DNA of 32,000 nucleotides from Austwickia chelonae NBRC 105200 (GTDB lineage: Bacteria > Actinomycetota > Actinomycetes > Actinomycetales > Dermatophilaceae). Each line of letters begins with the position of its first letter. Position 1 is the stretch's first letter. Shown here piece by piece: positions 1-8,379 of the stretch. The stretch is from positions 1-32,000 of the forward strand of contig NZ_BAGZ01000019.1 in NCBI RefSeq assembly GCF_000298175.1, written 5' to 3'. The position numbers and the translations under genes were made by a program. The notes under the pieces are model-generated. The model saw only the letters and a program-made list of their open reading frames with translations. It was not told where the DNA came from and did not search any database.

Positions 1-580
1 CCCCGCCGGCGCGGCCCGCAGCAGCGGTGCTCGCCAGGGAACCGGCCGCGGCACTTGCCGCATGACTGGCCAGTCCGGCCGAACCCTCCGCCGGGGCCTC
101 TGCCTCCGACGAACGGAACGGATGTGCTCTACGCAATTCTTCGGCATGTTGACGACGCCGCATCTCGGCCGCCTCCTGCGGATCTTCCTCCAGCTCCCCA
201 TCGGGGATGCGCTTGGCTGTGGCCGGACGGACCCGGAACACCCCGGTCTCCAATTCCTCACGGGAACGGAAATCGATGTGGAACGGCCCACCCGGAACAT
301 AATGCTGCTGTTCGGCGTGCTCCTCGACGCTGGCGATCAGTTCTTCCGCCAAGAGGTCGGCATAACTCGTCAACCGCTCGTAATCACTGGGGGACAGATC
401 GATGACGAAAAGATTGGGCACCACGGTGCGCCCTCTACCGACCACAGCAGCCCGGTCATCCATCGCCCGTCGCATCGCCGAAGCGATCTCGACCGGCTGA
501 ACCTCTGCACGGAACGCCCGCGCGAAGGCGCCGTTGACGGCACTTTCGAGCTTGCGCTCGACTCTGTCGAACAGGCCCAC
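1..580 (-). CDS. fhaA: FHA-domain regulator FhaA, N-terminal part (DUF3662), cut by the window edge
   Basis: The minus strand reads from a GTG at 580 (MGLFDRVERKLESAV) with an AGGAGGGA ribosome site just upstream, and it stays open to base 1, giving 193 codons. The first ~115 residues match the DUF3662 N-terminal domain of FhaA (…EVQPVEIASAMRRAMDD…, …VPNLFVIDLSPSDYERL…). An acidic and then Ala/Ser-rich linker follows. The FHA phosphothreonine-binding domain expected at the C-terminus would lie outside the window. In Actinobacteria FhaA is a substrate and partner of Ser/Thr kinases PknA/PknB, works in cell-wall synthesis, and usually heads the fhaA-fhaB-pstP-rodA-pbpA-pknA-pknB cluster. That cluster would continue to the left here. 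No FHA domain is visible, so the call rests on the N-domain alone. Confidence 0.88.
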   Translation of the reverse strand, partial: MGLFDRVERKLESAVNGAFARAFRAEVQPVEIASAMRRAMDDRAAVVGRGRTVVPNLFVIDLSPSDYERLTSYADLLAEELIASVEEHAEQQHYVPGGPFHIDFRSREELETGVFRVRPATAKRIPDGELEEDPQEAAEMRRRQHAEELRRAHPFRSSEAEAPAEGSAGLASHAASAAAGSLASTAAAGRAGG

Positions 581-676
581 GACGCTCCCTCCTCACGCGA
601 CAACTCAGATCCAGCGTATCTGTACGACCTGGTAGGGACCTGAACCCACCCGGCCGTGACGGTATATGCCCAGCTC

Positions 677-1507
677 TCACATCTCTTCGTGAGTGTCCGG
701 GTCATAACCCCATTGACGCCCGTCCGGGCGCCCCAGTCCAGTGATCGTAACTATTTCTTCTGCGGACAGCTCGAAGTTGAAAAGGTCGAGGTTGTCCTTT
801 TGACGAACCGGATCGGCGGATTTCGGCAACGGAAGGCATCCCCGCTGCAGATGCCAACGCAGAATGACCTGCGCCGACGACACCTGGTGAGCAGCCGCGA
901 TCTCCTCGATCTGCGGGGCCACCCGCTTCATCCGAGCCACTGGACTCCAGGACTCGGTGACGATCCCCATCCGGCCATGGACACGGAGCATCTTCTCCTG
1001 CGGGAACGCAGGATGCAGCTCGATCTGGTTCACCGCAGGAACCACGCCGGTCGCCCCGATGACATCCTGCAGATGGCGTTCCGAATGATTCGACACACCG
1101 ACGCTGCGGACCAACCCGCGCTCCCGACAGGTCACCAGGGCTTGGAAGGCCTCGACGTACTTGCCGACGCTCGGGTTCGGCCAATGGACGAGAACCAGGT
1201 CGATCTGCTCCAAGCCCATCACTCGCAGGCTCTCCTCGACACAGCTCACCGCCTCGTCACGGGCGTGGAAACGCCCCGGGATCTTCGTGGTGACCACGAT
1301 CTCCTCACGGGGGACGCCACTACGCCGGATGGCCTCGCCGACCTCCTGCTCGTTCTCGTAATTGACCGCCGAATCGATCAGCCGGTAGCCGGCCTCCAGC
1401 GCGGAGACCATCGCCGTGATCCCTTCCTCGCCGCGGAGGGGATAAGTGCCCAACCCGATCTGGGGTATGACGACACCGTCGTTCAACGTGTAGGTGGGAA
1501 CGGTCAT
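677..1507 (-). CDS. Aldo/keto reductase (NADPH-dependent)
   Basis: A 276-residue protein of the AKR superfamily, likely a soluble cytoplasmic carbonyl reductase; the substrate cannot be told. The catalytic tetrad is visible: Asp45, Tyr50 (NYENE context), Lys75 (TTKIPG) and His108 (LVLVHWPNP). The GVSNH strand and the PLPKSADP cofactor segment are also present, and the length is normal for AKR5-type bacterial reductases. The frame stays open further upstream, but the ATG at 1507 with GGGAGAG about 9 nt before it fits the family start (MTVPTYTLNDGVVIPQIGLGTY). The preceding Arg/Gly/Pro-rich extension does not look like AKR sequence. It ends 96 bp before fhaA on the same strand. Confidence 0.93.
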   Translation of the reverse strand: MTVPTYTLNDGVVIPQIGLGTYPLRGEEGITAMVSALEAGYRLIDSAVNYENEQEVGEAIRRSGVPREEIVVTTKIPGRFHARDEAVSCVEESLRVMGLEQIDLVLVHWPNPSVGKYVEAFQALVTCRERGLVRSVGVSNHSERHLQDVIGATGVVPAVNQIELHPAFPQEKMLRVHGRMGIVTESWSPVARMKRVAPQIEEIAAAHQVSSAQVILRWHLQRGCLPLPKSADPVRQKDNLDLFNFELSAEEIVTITGLGRPDGRQWGYDPDTHEEM

Positions 1508-1754
1508 CTCGGTGCTCTCCCTCGGGCACGAAAAGGATGTGACCCTCCCGACCGTACGGCCTCGACCGCCCCGGCACCGAGCCGGAAGCGACGTCCGTCC
1601 GGGTCGACCACCCATCCGTCAGACGAGATGTCTCATCATGCAGACGCAGGCTCGCCCGCTCTCACCAGGGAAGACGTCGTTGTCAGGGTTGCGGCGCAGA
1701 GCTACCGGAAGGTACGACTTCCCTTACCCGCAGGTCACCCCGAGGGTGGGGACC

Positions 1755-1916
1755 ATGTTTACCCTCGAAGACCTCGACCTGTCCGAAGAGCTCGAATTCT
1801 TCCGTGCCCACGGAACCGACCTCATGAGCGCACCGGCGCAGGACGACCAGCCGACGACCTCCCCCGAAGCGGACGCCCGGCTGCACCCTGCCGACTACTT
1901 CATCGCCGGGCACTGA
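1755..1916 (+). CDS. Possible small acidic protein, 53 residues
   Basis: An ATG at 1755 follows a GAGGGTGGGG purine stretch and opens 53 codons (MFTLEDLDLSEELEFFRAHG… to …ADYFIAGH). Third positions are almost all G or C. The open frame upstream of this ATG loses that bias, which supports starting here. The product is acidic, with no membrane segment or known motif. It lies alone between the divergent start of the aldo/keto reductase and the end of the two-TM protein gene. I do not recognise it; it could be chance. Confidence 0.45.
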   Translation: MFTLEDLDLSEELEFFRAHGTDLMSAPAQDDQPTTSPEADARLHPADYFIAGH

Positions 1917-1955
1917 ACCACCCGGCCCCAGGCCGACCGACGCCGACCCCGGAGG

Positions 1956-2711
1956 TCAGTCCTTCGCCGTACGGCGTCGGTCCCACAACATCAGGCCGAT
2001 ACCGGCCAACGTCGATATCCCGCCCAGCCCGGCAGCCAGTACGGTCAGGACCACGTCCAGAGTGCCCACCGGCCGGCCAGCTTTCGCCGCATCGATATCG
2101 CCCGAACAAGTGACGGTGTAATCGCCGCCCTTGTGCGCGGTGAACATCGAAGAGCTCTGCCAGAGCACATCCGAACCCTGCAACAGGACCGGGCTGGCGT
2201 GCTCCACCGGGACCACGGCGTCCTCACCGTCGGTGACCGTGCACTGCGACGCCCCACTACCCCGCTCCGTGTACAACATCCGCTGCTCGCCGGCGTCCAA
2301 CCGGATGTTCACCGGCTGCCCCTGGGGCAGCCGCACCGCATTGCCGATCGTCTCCGCCGACATCGACCCCAGATGGGTGGCCGCGATGCTCATCGTGAGC
2401 AGACCCACCACGAACACACCGATGCCCAAACCCGTCAGATGACGCCACGGATGCTTCGGAGGATGGAAGAGCACATGGTCGTGGTCGGTCAGATCGTGGT
2501 CGACCAAGTCACTGTCGGCACCCTCACGGACCGCGACCGGAGTCTGATCGGGTGCCTTCTCCCCGCCTGGCTGCTCGCCCTCGCCCCGGGAAGCCGACGG
2601 AAGACCTTCTTTCGACGGCGCTACGGCCGGTTCCTGCCCAGGTATCACCTCGGACTCCGACTCAGAGCGCCGTGACGAATCCCGTCCGGGCGGCGAAGGC
2701 TGCTCAGTCAT
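1956..2711 (-). CDS. Two-TM membrane protein, unknown function
   Basis: 251 residues. The first ~85 are hydrophilic and disordered (Ser/Glu/Pro-rich, then DLVDHDLTDHDH and HPPKHPWRHL). A TM segment follows at about 91-112 (TGLGIGVFVVGLLTMSIAA), then an extracytoplasmic domain of ~105 residues with two cysteines (SQCTVTDG and YTVTCSGD, a likely disulfide), a second TM near 220-243 and a short basic tail (DRRRTAKD). The topology suggests both ends inside and the Cys-containing domain outside. The ATG at 2711 follows GGGAGAG at good distance. It lies 156 bp downstream of the LiaF-like gene on the same strand and may be expressed with it. No family recognised. Confidence 0.82.
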   Translation of the reverse strand: MTEQPSPPGRDSSRRSESESEVIPGQEPAVAPSKEGLPSASRGEGEQPGGEKAPDQTPVAVREGADSDLVDHDLTDHDHVLFHPPKHPWRHLTGLGIGVFVVGLLTMSIAATHLGSMSAETIGNAVRLPQGQPVNIRLDAGEQRMLYTERGSGASQCTVTDGEDAVVPVEHASPVLLQGSDVLWQSSSMFTAHKGGDYTVTCSGDIDAAKAGRPVGTLDVVLTVLAAGLGGISTLAGIGLMLWDRRRTAKD

Positions 2712-2867
2712 GACTCTCCCAGCGACGGCGGTACCCGCGAATCACGGGTCAGCACCACTGTATCGAGAGAGGACGCTCAGCCTCTCCCGACGCCGTGTCC
2801 GAGAACTGGACAGAATGTTCACCACGACACGGAAACAGACGCGACGACCCGGGCCCGACGAAGACGG

Positions 2868-3434
2868 TCACTTCCTGCGGGGCCAGAAACGCTCGTACCA
2901 CTTCGGCTCCTGCTCGCCGATCTCCATCTCGATCACATCGACGTCCCCGAAGACGGAATGGGCCCGAACCGTGACCCGCGGAGAATCCGGCGAAGGCGTC
3001 GTCCGACGACGATCCTCCAGATCACCGAATATCGACGAACCACCAAGGTGCACATCCGTCCCCGGCGGGACGATCACCTTCACGTCACCGAAAAGCTGCC
3101 AGGTCCTCACCCGGACCTCTGCCGCGGAGAAAGAAGCCTCCCGCATGTCGAACGTGCAGTCACCGAAGATGCTCAACGTCGTCGACTGCTCGGCCACCGT
3201 CCACGGGCCCCGACGGGTGACATCGCCGAAGAAGAGCACCGACCATCCCCGCGAAGGGGCAGCCGTACCCTCAGGACGTCGGATCATCACCGGGCCCGGT
3301 CGACGCTGACGCGGCTGACTCGAGAGAGCCCCACCCTCACCGATGACCGGCATGTCGAAATACGCGACCGGACCAGGTGGGGGATCTCCAGGAAGCCGAT
3401 CCTGCGGTTCCTTGCCGTGGCGAGGCTGCGTCAT
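2868..3434 (-). CDS. LiaF-like C-terminal domain protein with FGD repeats
   Basis: 188 residues without a membrane segment. From about residue 65 on, five repeats centred on the motif FGD occur (LFFGDVTRRG, SIFGDCTFDM, QLFGDVKVIV, SIFGDLEDRR, SVFGDVDVIE). They are spaced as in the right-handed beta-helix of the LiaF C-terminal domain (DUF2154, 'cell wall-active antibiotics response'). In Firmicutes LiaF inhibits the LiaS kinase. Actinobacterial homologues often carry an N-terminal DUF1707 or TM helices; this one has only a Pro/Gly-rich N-terminus, so it is probably cytoplasmic. No liaRS pair lies nearby. The ATG at 3434 and its AAGG ribosome site lie inside a 10-bp inverted repeat (3428-3452). 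Confidence 0.8.
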   Translation of the reverse strand: MTQPRHGKEPQDRLPGDPPPGPVAYFDMPVIGEGGALSSQPRQRRPGPVMIRRPEGTAAPSRGWSVLFFGDVTRRGPWTVAEQSTTLSIFGDCTFDMREASFSAAEVRVRTWQLFGDVKVIVPPGTDVHLGGSSIFGDLEDRRRTTPSPDSPRVTVRAHSVFGDVDVIEMEIGEQEPKWYERFWPRRK

Positions 3435-3452
3435 AAGAGCACCTTATGACGC
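3428..3452 (-). promoter_or_regulatory. Perfect 10-bp inverted repeat over the start of the LiaF-like gene
   Basis: GCGTCATAAG at 3428-3437 and CTTATGACGC at 3443-3452 are exact inverted repeats separated by AGCAC. Read as minus-strand RNA they fold into a 10-bp stem with a 5-nt loop. One arm holds AAGG (the best ribosome-site candidate) and the other holds the AUG at 3434-3432. It could be a translation-blocking hairpin or the operator of a dimeric regulator. Confidence 0.65.
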
Positions 3453-3479
3453 TGCCCTCACGTGCTGCGAGAGGGCAGC
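3451..3479. other. Inverted repeat beside the LiaF-gene operator
   Basis: GCTGCCCTC (3451-3459) and GAGGGCAGC (3471-3479) form a perfect 9-bp stem with an 11-nt loop directly upstream of the LiaF-like gene. It has no U-tract. It may be a further regulatory palindrome or a weak terminator; its role is not clear. Confidence 0.4.
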
Positions 3480-3553
3480 CCATGAGTATCAGGCACCCCA
3501 CCATCCGAGAAGACGCAGCACAGAACGGTGCGAGACACCCCGGAGACCGCAAC

Positions 3554-3582
3554 GGGGTGCGACCGCGAAGCGGCCGCACCCC
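3554..3582 (-). terminator. Hairpin after the APC permease gene
   Basis: GGGGTGCG-a-CCGC and GCGG-c-CGCACCCC form a 12-bp stem with one mismatch and a GAA loop, 26 bp beyond the permease stop codon. No run of U follows on the minus strand, so it would be a U-less terminator or a 3'-end stabiliser. Confidence 0.5.
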
Positions 3583-3607
3583 AGGAAAACGGAGCGGAAA
3601 GGATCGA

Positions 3608-5035
3608 TCAGTCGTCGGACTTCTCGATGGCCTCGGCGAAATCAGGACTCGGAGTCCCCGTTCCGTACAACTTCTTGTTCACCAGGAAGGTCACGAACCA
3701 CAACAAGATCCCGACCACCAACAGGACCCCACCGATCGCGAAGTCACGCGGATTACGACCCGAGAACGGGCTGGCGAGGAACGCCGAGAAGAGCCCGCCC
3801 AACACCGGGAGAAGAGTGGGCGTCCTGAAGTGGGAATGCGACACCTGGTCACGACGCAGCACCAGCACCGCGATGTTGACGATGGTGAACACCACCAGCA
3901 GCAGGAAAGCCGTCGTGCCACCCAGGTCCTCCAGGTCCGCCCACGCCACCAGAGCGAAAGCCAACAGCGTGGTGAACACGATCGCCACCCACGGAGTGCG
4001 ACGGACCGGCAGCACCTTGCCCAGCATGTGCGGCAGCACCCGCTCCCGGCTCATCCCGTAGACCAAGCGGCTGGCCATCAACATGTTCAGCAGAGCGGTA
4101 TTGGCCACGGCGAACATCGTCACCACTGCGAAGACCCCCACCGGGAAGCCCGGCCACCCCGCCTCCAGGACCTGAATCAGCGGAGTGCTCCCCTGACTGA
4201 GCTTCTCCGCCGGGACCAACGACACAGCCGAGATCGCGACCAAGAGATAGACACAACCGGCCAAGGACAGAGCGATCAACATGATCTTCGGGAAGGTACG
4301 GGCCGGGTCCTTCGTCTCCTCGGCCATATTGACGCTGTCCTCGAAGCCCACCATCGCGAAGAAAGCCAGGGCGGTGGCCGCAGTGACCGCGCTGAAGGCG
4401 GACTCTCCCTGCGGGAAAGAGATATCCATCAGGTGGCTGGTGTCACCTTTACCGCTCAGCAAGGCATACAGCCCCACCCCGACGATCAGGGTCAGACCGG
4501 ACATCTCGACCAAGGTCAGCACCACATTCAGCTTCACCGACTCGCTGACACCACGCAGATTCACGAGGGCGATCACGGTGAGGAAGAACAGCGCGCCGAC
4601 CACCATGAAGCTCTGATCGGACTTCCAACCGACCGCTCTCGCGAAATTCGCCGCGAAAGCCTTCGCCGCCGATGACGACGAGGTCAGACCCGACGCCATC
4701 ACCGTGAAAGCCACCAGAAAAGTCAAGAAGTGGACGTTGAACGCGCGATGGGTGTACGTCGCGGCACCACCGGCCCGCGGATACTTCGTGACCAGCTCCA
4801 GGTAGCTGCACGCAGTGATCATCGCGACCAGGAAGGCGCACAGGAACGGTAACCAGACCGCTCCGCCGACCTCCTTCGCGACCTTGCCGGTCAAGGCGTA
4901 GACGCCTGTGCCCAGGACGTCACCCATGATGAAAAGCAGAAGAAGTGCGGGGCCGATAGCTCTCTTGAGTTCTTCCTTCTCAGTCGAGCCGGAGGCGCCC
5001 GCAGGAGTTGCGGCAGGCGCAATGTCATTTGCCAT
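3608..5035 (-). CDS. APC-superfamily amino-acid permease
   Basis: About 475 residues with some 12 hydrophobic segments. The first segment carries the APC signature GDVLGTGVYAL (substrate-binding unwound TM1), followed by ELVTKYPRAGGAATYTHRAF and, in TM6, FAMVGFEDSVNMAEETKDPART, both typical of amino-acid/polyamine transporters. The cytoplasmic N-terminus is Ala/Pro-rich and the C-terminus ends in acidic SPDFAEAIEKSDD. Substrate unknown. Start: ATG at 5035 (MANDIAPA); a GTG at 5050 in frame is an alternative, and neither has a clear ribosome site. It is monocistronic by position, with a hairpin at 3554-3582 after it. Confidence 0.9.
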   Translation of the reverse strand: MANDIAPAATPAGASGSTEKEELKRAIGPALLLLFIMGDVLGTGVYALTGKVAKEVGGAVWLPFLCAFLVAMITACSYLELVTKYPRAGGAATYTHRAFNVHFLTFLVAFTVMASGLTSSSSAAKAFAANFARAVGWKSDQSFMVVGALFFLTVIALVNLRGVSESVKLNVVLTLVEMSGLTLIVGVGLYALLSGKGDTSHLMDISFPQGESAFSAVTAATALAFFAMVGFEDSVNMAEETKDPARTFPKIMLIALSLAGCVYLLVAISAVSLVPAEKLSQGSTPLIQVLEAGWPGFPVGVFAVVTMFAVANTALLNMLMASRLVYGMSRERVLPHMLGKVLPVRRTPWVAIVFTTLLAFALVAWADLEDLGGTTAFLLLVVFTIVNIAVLVLRRDQVSHSHFRTPTLLPVLGGLFSAFLASPFSGRNPRDFAIGGVLLVVGILLWFVTFLVNKKLYGTGTPSPDFAEAIEKSDD

Positions 5036-5178
5036 GGAGAGAGACTGCACTGTCGAAGGCCCATCTGGACAGCCAGAATGACAACGATTTCACGCAAAGT
5101 TGTTACAGAAGCCCCGCCATAGGGGGAAAAAATCGGCTAAATCGCCACAAGTAATCCAGGGTCAGGGCCCCGTCCCGA

Positions 5179-5853
5179 TCAGCCTCCGCAGTCGCATCGC
5201 CCCGTCGCAGGCAGCGCCATGAAACACCGGTCGCAGATCTTCAGAGGCGCCGGCTCCGGCTTGGCAGGCTTCGCCGCAGCAGACTTCCGCGGACGACTCA
5301 CCCGTGGCTCCGCAGGCTGACGAGAAGACGACGCCCGAGGCGTACGAACAGCCCGGGGCGCAGGCTCCGGCGCCAACGCACGCACCGGCTGGAAAGTCTT
5401 GGGCTCCGGGAAACCCCACAACACAGCCAACTCCACCGCATCAGGGATCGGACGCATCAACGGACCATGCGGCACCCGATAACGTCCACGCACCCCGGAA
5501 CGCCAACTGTCACGCAGCGCCACCAGACCCTGACCGACCCGGAAATGCTCCCACTTACCGCCCTCACCGAGCGTGATCGCGAAGAACTCCGACCCCGTCC
5601 ACAGACACATGGCACTACGGGTACCCGGCACACCGTCGATCCAGATCCCCATCGGAGTCTGGGACTCCAACATCAACTCCAAGGCAGCCAAGGTCGGCTC
5701 TCCGAAGCGGCCGCAGATACGCACCGCACGACGCCCCATGATCTCCACGCCGCAACCGCGCCCCTTGGCGACCAAGGACACTGCGACCACATCGGCAGAA
5801 GGATCGGACGGATCATGCGGGGTCTGCCCGCCGGGTGCTGCGGACTCGCTCAT
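5179..5853 (-). CDS. Unknown protein with C-terminal zinc ribbon
   Basis: 224 residues from the ATG at 5853 (MSESAAPGGQTP); an in-frame start 14 codons upstream looks less likely. Residues ~20-145 look like one folded domain rich in beta-strands (VVAVSLVAKGRGCGVEIMGR, PMGIWIDGVPG, MCLWTGSEFFAITLGEGG). A basic Pro/Ala/Arg/Lys linker (~155-200) follows. The last 20 residues hold ICDRCFMAL…GRCDCGG, a CxxC…CxC cluster that could bind zinc. No membrane segment. It diverges from the EamA transporter gene. I do not recognise the main domain; conserved actinobacterial hypothetical is the most I would claim. Confidence 0.78.
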   Translation of the reverse strand: MSESAAPGGQTPHDPSDPSADVVAVSLVAKGRGCGVEIMGRRAVRICGRFGEPTLAALELMLESQTPMGIWIDGVPGTRSAMCLWTGSEFFAITLGEGGKWEHFRVGQGLVALRDSWRSGVRGRYRVPHGPLMRPIPDAVELAVLWGFPEPKTFQPVRALAPEPAPRAVRTPRASSSRQPAEPRVSRPRKSAAAKPAKPEPAPLKICDRCFMALPATGRCDCGG

Positions 5854-5987
5854 GACACCACTTCTACCAGGAGATGCTGAACAGCTCGAACCCACCGGGG
5901 TGCATCAGCCACACCCGGGCAGGACAACAGCGACTTCACAGCGAAGAACCCCCGGAAACACACCGACCTCCTGATTGGATGAAATCC

Positions 5988-6914
5988 ATGTCCCGCCGTG
6001 CGCTCATCCTCTTCCTCGGACTCGCGCTCTTCTGGGGAATCCCCTACCTCCTCATCAAATACGCACTCCTGTCCTTCACCCCGGTCACCCTCGTCATGTT
6101 GCGCACCCTGATCGGCGGACTCGTCCTGCTACCCCTGGCCCTCAAGGACAAAGCCTTCCCCGCCGTGATCCGACACTGGCCCGCCGTCCTCGCCTACACC
6201 CTCGTCGAGATCGTCATCCCCTGGCCCGCGCTCAGCCACGCCGAACAAGTCATCCCCAGCGGACTCGCCGCGCTCCTCATCTCCGCCGTACCCGTCGTCG
6301 GCATGATCCTCGGACTGCTCACCCGACAGCACGAACACCTCGGCCCGGCCGGACTCGCCGGACTCGCACTCGGCCTCGGCGGCGTCGCCCTCCTCGTCGG
6401 CCACCAAACCCTCAACCCACAACAACCCGGCACCGGCCTCGCCCTGCTCGAAATGACCGCCGTCATCCTGGGCTACGCCGCCGGGCCACTCATCATCCAC
6501 CGCTGGCTCCGCGACGTCCCCTCCAGCGGCATCATCGTCGTCAGCCTGCTCGGCCCGGCCCTCCTGCTGCTCCCCGTCGCCCTCACCCAATGGCCCACCC
6601 GCATCGAACCCAGCGCACTCACCGCCGTCGTCCTCCTCGGACTGGTCAGCACCGCGCTGGCCTTCCTGGCCCTCTTCGCGCTCGTCCGCGAAGTCGGAGC
6701 AGTCCGCGCCACCGTCGTGACCTACCTCAACCCCGCCGTCGCCATCATCGTCGGCGCGATCTTCCTGCACGAACCGGTCACCGCCACCACACTCGCCGGA
6801 TTCGCCGCCGTCGTCAGCGGATCGATCCTCGTCCACCGACGCCCCGCAGACCACACCCCCGCAGGCCGGAACCGGGCAGCCGACGCGCCAGAAAAACCCC
6901 ACGCTCAGGAATAA
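5988..6914 (+). CDS. EamA/DMT-family transporter
   Basis: 308 residues with ten hydrophobic segments in two five-helix halves, the usual plan of drug/metabolite exporters (RhaT/YdcZ/EamA). Typical pieces are LFWGIPYLLIKYAL near the start, TPVTLVMLRTLIGGLVLLPLAL, and in the second half RATVVTYLNPAVAIIVGAIFLHEPVT (the conserved P-A-v-a-G-x-x-x-L-x-E motif). Inner-membrane exporter of a small metabolite or amino acid; substrate not predictable. The ATG at 5988 has GGATGA 6-7 nt upstream; an in-frame ATG at 5979 is an alternative. The 3' end overlaps the convergent kinase gene by 10 bp. Confidence 0.9.
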   Translation: MSRRALILFLGLALFWGIPYLLIKYALLSFTPVTLVMLRTLIGGLVLLPLALKDKAFPAVIRHWPAVLAYTLVEIVIPWPALSHAEQVIPSGLAALLISAVPVVGMILGLLTRQHEHLGPAGLAGLALGLGGVALLVGHQTLNPQQPGTGLALLEMTAVILGYAAGPLIIHRWLRDVPSSGIIVVSLLGPALLLLPVALTQWPTRIEPSALTAVVLLGLVSTALAFLALFALVREVGAVRATVVTYLNPAVAIIVGAIFLHEPVTATTLAGFAAVVSGSILVHRRPADHTPAGRNRAADAPEKPHAQE

Positions 6915-7765
6915 CGCTCCAAGACCGCCATCACCGACGCCCCGTAACCGCCCCCGAACAGGATCGCGTGCACCAACAACGGCGGCAACTGATACCACGC
7001 CACCCTGTCCTGCCACCCCTCAGCCAACGGGAAAACCTCCCCATAAGCAGCGAAACACCCCTCCCCGAACCCGCCGAACAAGCGCATCATCGCCAGATCC
7101 ACCTCACGATGCGCCCACAGACACGCCGGATCGATCAACCAATGACGCCCCCTCACATCCACCAACCGATTCCCCGCCCACAGATCACCATGCACCAGCG
7201 CAGGCGGCTCCACCGGCCCACACCACTCCTCCGCCCGCGACAGACACCTCTCCAACAAGACCCCCGCCCGCGCAGGCACCGCACCCTCGTCGACCGCCCG
7301 AGCAACCAACGGACACAACCGACGCCCCACGAAGAAGTCGAGCCACGAATCCGACGGCGTCAGATCCACCGGCACCGACCCCACAAAACCCGCCAACGAC
7401 TCGTCCACCGCACCGAAAGCCGGCGCCGACACCCGATGCAACCCAGCCAGCGCCCGCCCCAGGACCTCCTCGTCACCCCCACCGACCGGCCCCACCTCCA
7501 CCCACTCCAACACCAACCCCGACGGCAACTCCCGCACGACCCGAGGAACACCCACCTCACCCGGGACATGCCTCCGCAGCGCACGTAACCCCGCAGCCTC
7601 CCTGGCGAACATGTCCGGACCCGGCCGCGGATGCGTCTTCACGAAAAGCGGACCCTCCGACGTATCCACCCGGAAAGCCGCCGCGATATCACCACCGTGC
7701 ACCCGGGAAACCCCCTCCACGGACACCCCGGACAACAACTCCTCAGGAATCAGCACACCACCCAT
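6905..7765 (-). CDS. Fructosamine kinase family protein
   Basis: 286 residues matching the FN3K/ketosamine-3-kinase family of aminoglycoside-phosphotransferase-like folds. Visible are the ATP-binding lysine (LFVKTHPRPG, Lys43), FAREAAGLRAL, the catalytic loop VHGDLWAGNRL (His192-Gly-Asp194) and the metal-binding IDPACLWAHREVDLAM (Asp212). These enzymes phosphorylate protein- or amino-acid-bound ketosamines so the adduct falls off, a protein-deglycation repair activity. The length is normal (~285-300). The ATG at 7765 has only a weak GGCCGGGCGG upstream. It is convergent with the EamA gene (10-bp overlap). Confidence 0.9.
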   Translation of the reverse strand: MGGVLIPEELLSGVSVEGVSRVHGGDIAAAFRVDTSEGPLFVKTHPRPGPDMFAREAAGLRALRRHVPGEVGVPRVVRELPSGLVLEWVEVGPVGGGDEEVLGRALAGLHRVSAPAFGAVDESLAGFVGSVPVDLTPSDSWLDFFVGRRLCPLVARAVDEGAVPARAGVLLERCLSRAEEWCGPVEPPALVHGDLWAGNRLVDVRGRHWLIDPACLWAHREVDLAMMRLFGGFGEGCFAAYGEVFPLAEGWQDRVAWYQLPPLLVHAILFGGGYGASVMAVLERYS

Positions 7766-7895
7766 ACCGCCCGGCCTATCACACCCCGCGAAACCTCAGA
7801 CCCCGACAGCACCGGCCGACGAATACCAGCGGGAGCAGTGCCGAGCATCCACCCGTCGGCCCCCGACAACCCACCGTCAGGACCGAGGAACAACC

Positions 7896-8333
7896 ATGCT
7901 CGTGCTGCGCACCATCGCCACCACCGAACTGCCACCCGCGCTCCCCGGGCGCAACGACCTGCCCGGATGCCTCACCGGACAAGCCCCCATCACCGACCAC
8001 TGCTGCAACTTCCACCGCGCCGACTGGGCCCGCGCCGTACGCTGCGCCACCTGGGCCTGGTACTGCCGACGCCCCGACGAAAGCCCCCAAGACTTCCTCG
8101 AACAAGCCATCAACCTGCCCGACCGGCTGCTCGAAGCCGCACGATCCCTCCTGATCGACCCGATCATCCTGCACATGGAAGGCGGACATCCCGCAGCCAT
8201 CGCCGGCGGACACATGAGAGTCGCCGCACTACGCCAACAACGCAGCTCACACGCCATCGTCGAATGCTTCAAGATCGACTCCGCACCCATCGCCGGCGAA
8301 CTTCTCGACCCCGAACTGATCACCCGACGATGA
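7896..8333 (+). CDS. Unknown 145-residue protein
   Basis: Starts at the ATG at 7896 with GAGGA 8 nt upstream, which rules out the longer open frame before it. The first half is Cys/Trp/Arg-rich (HCCNFHRADWARAVRCATWAWYC). The second half has HMEGGHPAAIAGGHMRVAALRQQ followed by a beta-like stretch (HAIVECFKID). That second part faintly recalls the G-H-R-R-v-A-A-l segment of ParB-like nuclease domains, but the usual Arg after GGH is a Met and the protein is short. No membrane segment. It stands alone, convergent with the organophosphate antiporter. Function unknown. Confidence 0.75.
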   Translation: MLVLRTIATTELPPALPGRNDLPGCLTGQAPITDHCCNFHRADWARAVRCATWAWYCRRPDESPQDFLEQAINLPDRLLEAARSLLIDPIILHMEGGHPAAIAGGHMRVAALRQQRSSHAIVECFKIDSAPIAGELLDPELITRR

Positions 8334-8379
8334 CCCCGGCCCCTTAACCGGCCCCACACCGCAGCCCGCGCACACGACC

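Noticed and set aside
581-676. A tRNA upstream of fhaA
   Set aside because: Some Actinobacteria have a tRNA-Leu near fhaA, and GGTTCAGGTCCC looks a little like a T-arm, but no acceptor stem, anticodon arm or cloverleaf can be folded.
656-2113. A 485-codon plus-strand frame over the aldo/keto reductase
   Set aside because: Antisense to a reductase with a complete catalytic tetrad; no domain of its own.
5105-5135. Possible intrinsic terminator with T6 (minus strand) after the zinc-ribbon gene
   Set aside because: The stem before the T-run is only about 3 bp (GGC…GCC), too weak to call.
5975-7588. A 537-codon plus-strand frame rich in Arg, Pro and His
   Set aside because: It is an out-of-frame shadow of the EamA gene and antisense to the fructosamine kinase, with composition typical of a high-GC wrong frame.
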